Shown one piece after another: positions 20,142 to 27,789 of a DNA stretch of 64,000 nucleotides. Location: NCBI RefSeq assembly GCF_000550805.1, contig NZ_CP004353.1, positions 1,860,001-1,924,000 of the forward strand, given 5' to 3'. Numbering within the stretch: position 1 is the first letter of the stretch; each line of letters begins with the position of its first letter. A program made the translations under genes and the position numbers. The stretch comes from Corynebacterium vitaeruminis DSM 20294 (lineage in GTDB: Bacteria; Actinomycetota; Actinomycetes; Mycobacteriales; Mycobacteriaceae). Below the pieces are notes generated by a model. That model was not told the DNA's origin. It did not search any database and saw nothing but the letters and a program-made list of their open reading frames with translations.

Positions 20142-20546
20142 ATGACCGAGTTTCCAATCAACACGCCCGAGGTCTTTGGCAACGCCCACATCACCTCCGC
20201 CCCCGGCGTCATGACCGTCATCGACGCCGTCGCCGAGGCCCCCGCGGCCCAGCCCGAGCACGCCCGGCCCACCGCCAAGCGCCACCTGCAGGCCGACGGC
20301 GCAAACATCATCCTGTTCACCTTCACCAAGGGCCAGACCCTCAACGAGCACAAGGCCGCCCACCCCATCACCGTCGAGTGCGTCAAGGGCGAGCTGGAGT
20401 TCACCTGCCGCGACAACACGGTCACGCTGCGGCCGGGGACGGTCGTGCACCTGACCGACCACCTCGTCCACCGCGTGGACTGCAACGCCGAGGGCGAAAA
20501 CGTCCTGCTCTTGACCATGCTCACCGGCGAGCGGCACCAGTCCTAG
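20142..20546 (+). CDS. Cupin-domain protein
   Basis: A 134-residue small cupin beginning MTEFPINTPEVFGNAHITSAPG. The double-stranded beta-helix motifs are partly visible: GQTLNEHKAAHPITVECVKGELEF, then LRPGTVVHLTDHLVHRVDC. Metal-binding histidines are present, but no substrate can be named. GTG 20133 is an alternative start. The gene is divergent from rimM with a 24-bp gap, and its stop overlaps the convergent dehydrogenase stop in CTAG. Confidence 0.85.
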   Translation: MTEFPINTPEVFGNAHITSAPGVMTVIDAVAEAPAAQPEHARPTAKRHLQADGANIILFTFTKGQTLNEHKAAHPITVECVKGELEFTCRDNTVTLRPGTVVHLTDHLVHRVDCNAEGENVLLLTMLTGERHQS

Positions 20547-21382
20547 GACTCCCAGGCGGGGTTCGGGCCCGTAGCGGCGCCGGAGGCATCGTAAAGATAA
20601 AAGCCGGTGCCGTCGGCGGCGCCGCCGCGGCCTGCGTCCGCCTCCGCCTGCAGCCTGTCCGCGAGCTCCTTTGCGCCGCGCTGGGCGAGCACCCTGGCCG
20701 CCACGCGGAAGCCCACGACGTCGAGGATCCCGAAGGGGCCCAGCGGCGCGCCGGTGCCGATCGTCCAGACCGTGTCGATCCCCGCGGGGCTGGCGTGCCC
20801 GCCCGTCCACAGCGCAAGGCCCGCGTCGAGGAACGGGATGAGCAGGGCGTTGAGCAGGTAGCCGCGCACCGGCTTCGGGATCACCACCGGCGCCATCCCC
20901 ATCGCGCGCCCGAGGTCCGCCACGCGCTCGAGGAGCTCGGACGGGGTGCCCTCCTGTCCCATCACCTCCACGACGTTGTGGCGCCAGATCATGTTGGCGA
21001 AGTGCATGGCGACCAGCCGGAGCGGCGCGGCCATGCCCTCCGAGATCTCTGCGGGCAGGAGGTTGGAGGAGTTGGTCAAAAGCAGCGCGTCGGGGCGGGC
21101 GAGCTTTTCGATCTCGCGAAAGAGCGTCTGCTTGATGCCCAGATCCTCGGCGGCGGCCTCGAGGACGATGTCCGCGTCGCCTATGGCGTCGACAAGCGAA
21201 CCGGTGCGCGTCAGCGGCCGACCGCGAAGCGACCCCTCCTGCGAGCCGACCCACTCGACGAGCTGGTCGAAGCGGGTGAAATCGCCGCGGTGGTTGTAGA
21301 CGGTGACGTCGAAGCCGCGGCTGGCCGCTTGGAGTGCGATCTGCGTGGCCAGCAGCCCCGAGCCGATGATCGCCATGCGCAT
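20543..21382 (-). CDS. 3-hydroxyacyl-CoA dehydrogenase family protein
   Basis: A 279-residue NAD-dependent dehydrogenase. The N-terminal Rossmann fold has GSGLLATQIALQAASRG, and DADIVLEAAAEDLGIKQTLFREIE is typical of the family. NSSNLLPAEIS and AMHFANMIWRHNVVEVM correspond to the catalytic Ser/His region. The C-terminal helical domain (PVRGYLLNALLIPFLDAGLALW) is complete. It follows the acyl-CoA ligase by ten bases. 3-hydroxybutyryl-CoA or a longer substrate is possible. Confidence 0.9.
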   Translation of the reverse strand: MRMAIIGSGLLATQIALQAASRGFDVTVYNHRGDFTRFDQLVEWVGSQEGSLRGRPLTRTGSLVDAIGDADIVLEAAAEDLGIKQTLFREIEKLARPDALLLTNSSNLLPAEISEGMAAPLRLVAMHFANMIWRHNVVEVMGQEGTPSELLERVADLGRAMGMAPVVIPKPVRGYLLNALLIPFLDAGLALWTGGHASPAGIDTVWTIGTGAPLGPFGILDVVGFRVAARVLAQRGAKELADRLQAEADAGRGGAADGTGFYLYDASGAATGPNPAWES

Positions 21383-21392
21383 GGGGTACCTC

Positions 21393-23033
21393 CTAGGTCT
21401 GCGGGAGCAGGCGGGGCACCACCTTTCCCGACTCGTTGCGCGGGAGCGCGCCTACCCTCACTATATGGTTGAGCCCGCTGAACTCGTTGACGTTTGTGAG
21501 GACCAGCTCATTGATCGCGTCATCCGAGATCTCCGCGTTGAGCACGACGTAGGCGTCGAGGGTGGCCACGATGTCCTCCTGGTGGCCGATGACGAAGGCG
21601 TCGCGCACCTCGGGCAGGGTGAGCAGGAACTCCTCGATCGTGCGGGGGTGGACGTTCTCGCCGCCGCGGATGACCATGTCGTCGGCGCGGCCGCAGACGT
21701 AGAGGCGCCCCGCTTCATCGATGACGTCCGCGCTGTCCTTGTCAGAGAGGAAGCCGAGCGAGGTCATGGAGTTCGACGAGTAGATGGTGCCGGTCCCGCC
21801 CTGGGGGACGGGCGCGCCGTCCTCGCCGATGATGGCCAGGCGCACGCCCATGACCGGGCGGCCAGCCGTAGTGGGATCGTCGAGGAGGTCCTCGATGCGG
21901 CCGATGGAGATCTGGCCGTGCTCGGTGGAGCCGTAGAAGTTGCACACCACGCCGCAGCCGTCGCCGAAGCGCTCGTTGAGCGCGTTGACCAGCGTCGGCG
22001 GGATCGTGCTGCCCGCGGTGACGACGTAGCGCACCTCGGAGGCGTCGAGGCCGCGCTCGTCGACGGTGGCGAGCAGGTCGCGGAGGAAGACGGCCGCGGA
22101 GATGATGCCGTTCACGCCGTAGCGCGCGAGGTCACTGGCCTCGGTGTCGGGGTCGAAGCAGCGGCGGGCGATGAGCGTGGAGCCGGTGGCCAGGGCTAGC
22201 TGCAGGTTGCACCAGCCCCAGGCGTGGAAGATGCTCACGTGCAGCTGGATGACGTCGCCCGAGCGCGCGGGCAAGGCGTCGAGGATGCCGCCGAGCGGCT
22301 TCGGCGTGCGCGGGACGGGCAGGACGACGGCCTTGGGCACACCGCGGGTGCCCGAGGACATGATGACGGTGGGCTGCTGCACCGGGCGCGCGGGAAGCTC
22401 GACGTGGCGGAATGTGGTGCGCCCCTCATCGATGAGGCTGGCGAGGGTTGCGCGGCCGGTCGTGTCTCCGGACCACTCGGCGGTGAGGAAGGTGTGGTCG
22501 GCCGGGGCGGCCCCTCCGCGTTCTGGAAGCTCGGCGAGCTCTGCAAGCTCGGCAAACTCGGCGTCCACGAAGAGCGCGTCGCTGGGGTACTCCCCCATCG
22601 TGTTGCGCAGCTGCGTGGCCGAGCACCCCGGGTTGAGCAGCTTGACCCCGATGCCGAGATAGGTTGCGGCGATCATGGGCAGGATCAAGCCGCGCCCGTT
22701 GCACGCGACGATGGTCAGGGACTCGAGGTCCCGGCCTTCGGCGGTGCGTCGGCCGCGCAGCGACTTCGCCAGTGCGATGGCCTGCTTGCGCAGCATGGCG
22801 TAGGACAGGGTGCCTGCGTCGTCGATGAGGGCGACGCGGCCTGGGAAGTCGGCCGCGCCCATCTCCACGAGGGCGGCCAGCGAGATGCCCCAGCGACGCA
22901 CGGCGCCGAGCCGGTTCATGCTCTCTGTCCAGCCGCCGGTGCGCAGCACCCCGGCTGCCCGGAGCGGGCGCAGGGAGCGGACGAGCTGGTCGATCTGGGT
23001 GCGGGTAGAGACGTAGGTTCCGTGGTACTTCAT
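21393..23033 (-). CDS. AMP-dependent acyl-CoA synthetase (FadD-like)
   Basis: A 546-residue adenylate-forming ligase that activates a carboxylic acid to its CoA thioester. Core motifs are the P-loop-like VIMSSGTRGVPKAV, NFYGSTEHG, GRADDMVIRGGENVHPRTIE and the C-terminal lysine motif NESGKVVPRL. It sits between the secreted hydrolase and the hydroxyacyl-CoA dehydrogenase with gaps of 7 and 10 bases, so the three form one transcription unit. The substrate is likely a fatty acid but is not fixed by the sequence. Confidence 0.92.
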   Translation of the reverse strand: MKYHGTYVSTRTQIDQLVRSLRPLRAAGVLRTGGWTESMNRLGAVRRWGISLAALVEMGAADFPGRVALIDDAGTLSYAMLRKQAIALAKSLRGRRTAEGRDLESLTIVACNGRGLILPMIAATYLGIGVKLLNPGCSATQLRNTMGEYPSDALFVDAEFAELAELAELPERGGAAPADHTFLTAEWSGDTTGRATLASLIDEGRTTFRHVELPARPVQQPTVIMSSGTRGVPKAVVLPVPRTPKPLGGILDALPARSGDVIQLHVSIFHAWGWCNLQLALATGSTLIARRCFDPDTEASDLARYGVNGIISAAVFLRDLLATVDERGLDASEVRYVVTAGSTIPPTLVNALNERFGDGCGVVCNFYGSTEHGQISIGRIEDLLDDPTTAGRPVMGVRLAIIGEDGAPVPQGGTGTIYSSNSMTSLGFLSDKDSADVIDEAGRLYVCGRADDMVIRGGENVHPRTIEEFLLTLPEVRDAFVIGHQEDIVATLDAYVVLNAEISDDAINELVLTNVNEFSGLNHIVRVGALPRNESGKVVPRLLPQT

Positions 23034-23040
23034 GGTCCCC

Positions 23041-24081
23041 CTAGAAGGTCTGCGAGATGAGCGTGGCCACCTCGGTCACGCCCGCGTCGGTGAGGTGGAC
23101 GGGCAGGTTGTAGCTGGTGGCGGAGGTGGTGTCGACGAGGCCCGCCACGAGCCGCTGGTCGCCGGAGGCGCACTGGCCGTTGTTCGTGGTGGCGTCGCGC
23201 AGGTCGGCGAAGACGACGTTCTGCCCGGAGCGCTCGGCCGCCAGCGACTGCGCCCAGTCGTGGATGTTGGTCTCCGCGTCGCTCAGCCACGGCATGGGGA
23301 TGCCGAGGTTGTCGGGCAGCAGCGCCAGGTGGACGATGCACTCGTTGCCGGTGGCGGGGTCGGAGATCGTGGGATAGTCCGCGAGGGTGATCCGGGCGTT
23401 GGGCGCCGCGGCCTTGATGCGGTCGATGGCGTCGCCGACGGCCGCGTCCCAGCGGTTCTTCTCGTCGGCGTAGATGGCGGGCAGGTTGCTGCTGGTGGCG
23501 TCGAGGCCGTCGGCCTGGGCCTTGCCGAGCAGCCAGCCGTAGGCGTCGTTAAAGCCGATCTGGATGACGAGGTTGCTGGTGTCGCCGTTGAGGGCGCCGT
23601 CGCTGAGGGCGTTGTCGCCCTCCTGCGCCAGCGTCTCCGACATGCTGGCGCTGTAGGCGGTGGCCCCGGGGCAGGAGTAGTCGTGCACCTCGAGGCCCGC
23701 GATCTGGCCGATCTGGCGCGGGGCGTTGCTGGGCGACTGGCCGCAGCCGTGCGCGCCGGTGACGGTGTCGGCCGAGGAGCCGGAGGAGGTGGACGCGTTC
23801 GAAGAACCCGACGAGCCGGAAGAACCCGACGAACCCGAAGATCCAGATGATCCCGACGAGCCGGTCGAGCTCAGCGGGATACCCGCGTTCTGTGCGGCCG
23901 CGGCGACGGCGTCGGCGGGCGTGGGGTTGGCCAGCAGGGAGTCGCCGAACGTGACGAGGTTCTTGGTCGCGGCCGAGGCCGTGGCCGTCGTAGTCACCGT
24001 CGCCGCGCCGCACGCGAGAGCCGCGCACGCGATGGTCAGGCCCGCTCGCCGCACGACCGCCCTTCTAAAAAAACTCACCAT
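23041..24081 (-). CDS. Secreted SGNH/GDSL hydrolase with a Gly-Ser insert
   Basis: A 346-residue exported esterase or lipase-like protein. A signal peptide covers residues 1 to about 37 (basic start MVSFFRRAVVRR, hydrophobic core, ATASAATKN). The catalytic serine lies in VTFGDSLLANP near residue 48. A (GSS)7 stretch follows at about 84-108, inside the catalytic domain between the first and second SGNH blocks. The C-terminal block reads YNLPVHLTDAGVTE. Corynebacteria use related secreted esterases on mycolate-containing envelope, but that role is inference here. Confidence 0.88.
   Translation of the reverse strand: MVSFFRRAVVRRAGLTIACAALACGAATVTTTATASAATKNLVTFGDSLLANPTPADAVAAAAQNAGIPLSSTGSSGSSGSSGSSGSSGSSGSSNASTSSGSSADTVTGAHGCGQSPSNAPRQIGQIAGLEVHDYSCPGATAYSASMSETLAQEGDNALSDGALNGDTSNLVIQIGFNDAYGWLLGKAQADGLDATSSNLPAIYADEKNRWDAAVGDAIDRIKAAAPNARITLADYPTISDPATGNECIVHLALLPDNLGIPMPWLSDAETNIHDWAQSLAAERSGQNVVFADLRDATTNNGQCASGDQRLVAGLVDTTSATSYNLPVHLTDAGVTEVATLISQTF
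23788..23870. repeat. Tandem repeat encoding the Gly-Ser-Ser stretch
   Basis: Degenerate 9-bp units on the plus strand (GAAGAACCC, GACGAGCCG and variants) encode about seven GSS units in the hydrolase. Changes in copy number would keep frame. Confidence 0.8.
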
Positions 24082-24258
24082 TGGAAATCCTTTGAAGTCG
24101 GTTTCGCAGCCGGTGTGGGCCAGCTACATAACACCCGCCGGGTCGCGGGCAACGGGAGACAGTTTAGGAGGTCGGACCAAAGGAAGGCCAGCTAGTTTCG
24201 TTCCAGAAACCAGATTGACAGGGAGTTCGGAAGTTCTTGACAGGGGCCCAAAACGCAG

Positions 24259-24295
24259 AAAAACGGGCCCCGTTCCACGATGGAACGAGACCCGC
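24259..24295 (-). terminator. Intrinsic terminator after rpsP
   Basis: On the minus strand, CGGGTCTCGTTCCA and TGGAACGGGGCCCG form a long stem with a TCG loop (24263-24295), followed by TTTTTC. It separates rpsP from the hydrolase gene. Confidence 0.9.
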
Positions 24296-24314
24296 TTTTG
24301 TCGCGAGTTGATTT

Positions 24315-24812
24315 TTACTCGGCGGCTTCCTCGGCCGGAGCCTCCTCGGACTCGGCGGACTCGGCAGCCTCAGCCTCAGCGGCGGCGGCAGCCTCGGCCT
24401 CAGCCTTGGCAGCGGCCTCCTCCTTGGCCTTGCGGCGCTTCTCGGTGATGGCCTCTGCGGTCGGGCCCTCGTTGGCCTCGGCCAGAGCCTGGTTGAACAG
24501 CTCGAGCTTGGACGGCTTCGGCTCGGCAACCTTCAGGGTGCCCTCGGCGCCGTCGAGGCCCTTGAACTTCTGCCAGTCGCCGGTCACCTTCAGCAGCGCG
24601 AGAACCGGCTCGGTCGGCTGTGCGCCGACGCCCAGCCAGTACTGAGCGCGCTCGGAGTCGATCTTGATGAGGGACGGCTCCTGCTTGGGCTCGTAGATGC
24701 CGATGTTCTCGATGACCTTGCCGTCGCGGCGGGTGCGGGAGTCGGCGATGACCACGCGGTAGTGCGGGGTGCGGATCTTGCCGAGGCGCTGGAGCTTGAT
24801 CTTAACAGCCAT
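24315..24812 (-). CDS. rpsP: 30S ribosomal protein S16
   Basis: A 165-residue ribosomal protein. Residues 1 to about 80 are the S16 core ([39 protein letters not shown]). The remaining C-terminal tail is an Ala/Glu-rich extension usual in actinobacteria. ATG 24812 follows AGAAGGT. It normally sits near rimM-trmD, but four unrelated genes separate them here. It has its own terminator. Confidence 0.97.
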   Translation of the reverse strand: MAVKIKLQRLGKIRTPHYRVVIADSRTRRDGKVIENIGIYEPKQEPSLIKIDSERAQYWLGVGAQPTEPVLALLKVTGDWQKFKGLDGAEGTLKVAEPKPSKLELFNQALAEANEGPTAEAITEKRRKAKEEAAAKAEAEAAAAAEAEAAESAESEEAPAEEAAE

Positions 24813-25011
24813 GTTAAAAACCTTCTGTGGGTCACTGGGCAGTTCGGACGCCCCCGCAGGGCGCGGAGGCCGGTTCAACCCTTGGATTTCACTGCGTGTG
24901 ACTCGACCGTTCGACCGTGGTCGATGAGCGGTATGACGCAGCTTGGACTTCGGTGGGCACAGGTGCCCAACCTCGCCAACTATACACACTGTTTCCGCGG
25001 GCTCCAAAAAA

Positions 25012-25032
25012 TTTTCGCTTGTCGACGGCTAA
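25012..25032 (-). repeat. Dispersed repeat, half-unit, upstream of rpsP
   Basis: TTTTCGCTTGTCGACGGC matches the half-unit with its T-rich end, preceded by a run of A. Confidence 0.65.
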
Positions 25033-25041
25033 AGCAGGCGG

Positions 25042-25093
25042 CCTGTGGATAACTCGTGGTGACGTGTCAACGAAAAGTGGGGTTATCCACAGG
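25042..25093. promoter_or_regulatory. Inverted DnaA-box pair
   Basis: CCTGTGGATAAC (25042-25053) and GTTATCCACAGG (25082-25093) form a perfect 12-bp inverted repeat. Each arm contains the consensus DnaA box TTATCCACA. The spacer is 28 bp. Confidence 0.65.
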
Positions 25094-25144
25094 CACACTC
25101 GGCTACGGTCGCGCGCGCAGCGGAGTGTTTGTAGCGTGAGGCTC

Positions 25145-26101
25145 ATGGATCCGATCGACGCTTTCGCCGCCGCCTTCACCTACCCCGTCGCCCTCCTGCG
25201 CGCCGTGACAGGTGCCAACGTCGCCAGCCTGACAGCCCGCGGAATACCAGCCACCTACGCCCGCGAACTCACAGACCTCGCCCCCATCTACACCCGCGGC
25301 CCCCTCGCGGCCGCCCTCGAAGAAAACGGGCACGGCCTAGCCACCATCCAGATCATCGAAAAACTCGCCCGCCGCCTCCCCACCGGCGCACGCCACACCT
25401 TCCGGCTCACCCTTGCCCGCATGGCAGGCGACGTCGACCACATTCACGCAGCAGGCCGCGCCCTACTACCAGCCACCCCACCACCGAAAACCGGGGCTAG
25501 AATCACCAGACGCAAAAACCAGGTCTGGTCCGTAACATTCACCGGGCCCGCAGCCACCATCGCCCAGTTGTACGACCCGTTCAAACACACGAGAGACCCC
25601 GCAACCGCCCTCCGCGACACCATCACCCGTGGTGGGGTGAGCACCGTGCTGCGCCCCATCGTCGTCATCCCCCTTCACCACACCACGAAAGTGCTAGACG
25701 GCACCAAGGACGAAACCACCTTCTGCTGCAGCGACGGGGTCATCCGCACCAGCACCCACATAGCCAACATGGAGTTGGACGAAACCTGGAGGTTTGCACT
25801 CACCCACCCCGTAGCTGGCCCCGTCGACCTCGTACGCACCCAGCGGTTTGCCAACACCAAGCAGCGCATCCTCGCCACCGTCGACAATCCCACCTGCGCC
25901 TGGGACGGATGCACCACCCCCGCCGACGAATGCCATATCCACCACCTCGTTGCCTGGCAGCACGGCGGACACACCACAAGCAGCAACCTAGCCACCTGCT
26001 GCAACTACCACAACGGTGTCAACGACGACCATCCCAACGCCCCACCACGCTACGGGCACCTGACCAGACACAACGGAAAAGTCACCCGCGTCTACCACTA
26101 A
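25145..26101 (+). CDS. DUF222/HNH endonuclease domain protein
   Basis: A 318-residue protein of the DUF222-HNH family that is expanded in actinobacteria. The N-terminal two thirds are the helical DUF222-type region. The C-terminal HNH module reads CAWDGCTTPADECHIHHLVAWQHGGHTTSSNLATCCNYHN, with both zinc cysteine pairs and the HH catalytic pair. ATG 25145 is chosen because the upstream open frame crosses the DnaA-box repeat. Codons are visibly richer in A-ending triplets than in the flanking core genes, a sign of a separate history. Its cellular role is not established. Confidence 0.88.
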   Translation: MDPIDAFAAAFTYPVALLRAVTGANVASLTARGIPATYARELTDLAPIYTRGPLAAALEENGHGLATIQIIEKLARRLPTGARHTFRLTLARMAGDVDHIHAAGRALLPATPPPKTGARITRRKNQVWSVTFTGPAATIAQLYDPFKHTRDPATALRDTITRGGVSTVLRPIVVIPLHHTTKVLDGTKDETTFCCSDGVIRTSTHIANMELDETWRFALTHPVAGPVDLVRTQRFANTKQRILATVDNPTCAWDGCTTPADECHIHHLVAWQHGGHTTSSNLATCCNYHNGVNDDHPNAPPRYGHLTRHNGKVTRVYH

Positions 26102-26142
26102 ACCCGCAGGCGAATCACGCCCCGCGGGCTACAGGCGCGCGC

Positions 26143-27735
26143 CTACTTCTTGCCCTGGCCGAAGTCCAGGTTGTTGAGGTCGATGTTCTCAAGCCCCTTC
26201 GGCATCTTCATGCCCGGCATGCCGCCCATGCCCTGCATCTGCTCCTGCATCTTCTGCAGCTCGGCCATGTTGGGCATACCGCCCATCCCCGGCATGCCGC
26301 CGCGCGCCTGACGGTTCTTCACCGGCTTGCGCTTGCCGTTCTTGCCCTTGCGCCCCTTCGGCTTCTTCTTCGTCGCCGAGCGGCTCATACCACCCATGCC
26401 CATCTGGCCGGCCATCTTGCCCATCATCTTCTTCGCCTCGAAGAAGCGCTCGACGAGCTGGTTGACCTCGGCCACCGACACGCCGGAGCCGTTGGCGATG
26501 CGCTTGCGGCGCGAGGCGTTGAGGATCTTCGGGTCCTCGCGCTCGGCGGGGGTCATACCGCGGATGATGGCCTGGATGCGGTCGAGCTGCTTCTCGTCGA
26601 CCATGTCGGCGACCTGGTTCATCTGCTTGCCGCCGGGCAGCATCTTCAAGATGTTGCCGATCGGGCCCATGCGTCGGATCATGAGCATCTGGTTGAGGAA
26701 GTCCTCCAAGGTCAGCTCGCCGGTGCCCAGCTTCTGGGCCGTCTCGAGTGCCTGCTCCTGGTCGAGGGTCTTCTCCGCCTGCTCGATGAGCGTGAGCATG
26801 TCGCCCATGCCGAGGATGCGGCTGGACATGCGCTCCGGGTGGAAGACGTCGAAGTCCTCCAGCTTCTCGCCCGTGGAGGCGAACATGATCGGCTTGCCGG
26901 TCACCTCGCGGATCGACAGCGAGGCACCGCCGCGGGCGTCGCCGTCGAGCTTGGTGAGCACCACGCCCGTGAAGTCCACGCCGTCGCGGAAGGCCTGCGC
27001 GGTGTTGACAGCGTCCTGGCCGATCATCGCGTCGATGACGAACAGCACCTCGTCCGGGTTGATGGCGTCGCGGATGTTGCGCGCCTGCGTCATGAGCACC
27101 TCGTCGATGCCCAAACGGCCGGCGGTATCCACGATCACCACGTCGCGCTGCTGGCGGCGCGCCTCCTCGATGCCCGCGCGCGCCACGGCCACCGGGTCGC
27201 CGTGGGAGCTGCCCATCTCGTGCTCGAGCGAGTCGATGGACGTGCCGGGGTCCGGCGCGAACGTCGGCACGCCCGCGCGCTCGCCGACGATCTGCAGCTG
27301 CTGCACCGCGCCCGGGCGCTGCAGGTCGCAGGCCACCAGCATCGGCGTGTGGCCCTGCCCGGCCAGGTGCTTGGCCAGCTTTCCGGCCAGTGTCGTCTTA
27401 CCGGCGCCCTGGAGGCCGGCGAGCATGATCACGGTCGGCGGGGTCTTCGCCAGGTTGAGGCGGCGGGTCTCCCCGCCCAGGATCTCGGTCAGCTCCTGGT
27501 CGACGATCTTGATGATCTGCTCGGCCGGGTTGAGCGCCTTCGACACCTCCGCGCCGAGCGCGCGCTCCTTGATCCGCTTGATAAACCCACGCACCACCGG
27601 CAGGGACACGTCGGCCTCGAGCAGCGCCAGACGGATCTCGCGAGCGACCGCGTTGATATCAGCCTCTGTGACCTTGCCCTTGGAACGCAGGCCAGACAGG
27701 GCTTGGCCGAGACGATCAGACAATGACTCAAACAC
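26143..27735 (-). CDS. ffh: Signal recognition particle protein Ffh
   Basis: A 530-residue SRP54 GTPase that binds signal sequences and docks with FtsY. It has an N-terminal four-helix domain, a G domain with GLQGAGKTTLAGKLA, DTAGRLG and TKLDGDARGG, and a methionine-rich M domain (NQMLMIRRMGPIGNILKMLPGG). The tail is basic, then rich in Met/Gly. A GTG start at 27735 is preceded by AAAGGAG. A dispersed-repeat copy lies just upstream. Confidence 0.97.
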   Translation of the reverse strand: MFESLSDRLGQALSGLRSKGKVTEADINAVAREIRLALLEADVSLPVVRGFIKRIKERALGAEVSKALNPAEQIIKIVDQELTEILGGETRRLNLAKTPPTVIMLAGLQGAGKTTLAGKLAKHLAGQGHTPMLVACDLQRPGAVQQLQIVGERAGVPTFAPDPGTSIDSLEHEMGSSHGDPVAVARAGIEEARRQQRDVVIVDTAGRLGIDEVLMTQARNIRDAINPDEVLFVIDAMIGQDAVNTAQAFRDGVDFTGVVLTKLDGDARGGASLSIREVTGKPIMFASTGEKLEDFDVFHPERMSSRILGMGDMLTLIEQAEKTLDQEQALETAQKLGTGELTLEDFLNQMLMIRRMGPIGNILKMLPGGKQMNQVADMVDEKQLDRIQAIIRGMTPAEREDPKILNASRRKRIANGSGVSVAEVNQLVERFFEAKKMMGKMAGQMGMGGMSRSATKKKPKGRKGKNGKRKPVKNRQARGGMPGMGGMPNMAELQKMQEQMQGMGGMPGMKMPKGLENIDLNNLDFGQGKK

Positions 27736-27754
27736 GGGTGACTACTCCTTTAAG

Positions 27755-27776
27755 CGGTACGCGTCGAAAAGCGAAA
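27755..27776 (+). repeat. Dispersed repeat, half-unit, between glnD and ffh
   Basis: The 22 bases are identical to 7832-7853, the right half of the type copy including part of its loop (core GTACGCGTCGAAAAGCGAAA). Confidence 0.8.
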
Positions 27777-27789
27777 GAACACATACATG

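Larger units (their letters stand above)
24813..25144. other. Divergent rpsP/HNH intergenic region
   Basis: No coding gene is supported. The region contains the rpsP leader, a dispersed-repeat half-unit at 25012-25032, and a perfect 12-bp inverted repeat containing two DnaA boxes (25042-25093). Confidence 0.6.

Noticed and set aside
23788..23870. Repeat array resembling a small CRISPR
   Set aside because: The 9-bp units are in frame and encode Gly-Ser-Ser in a secreted protein. There are no spacers.
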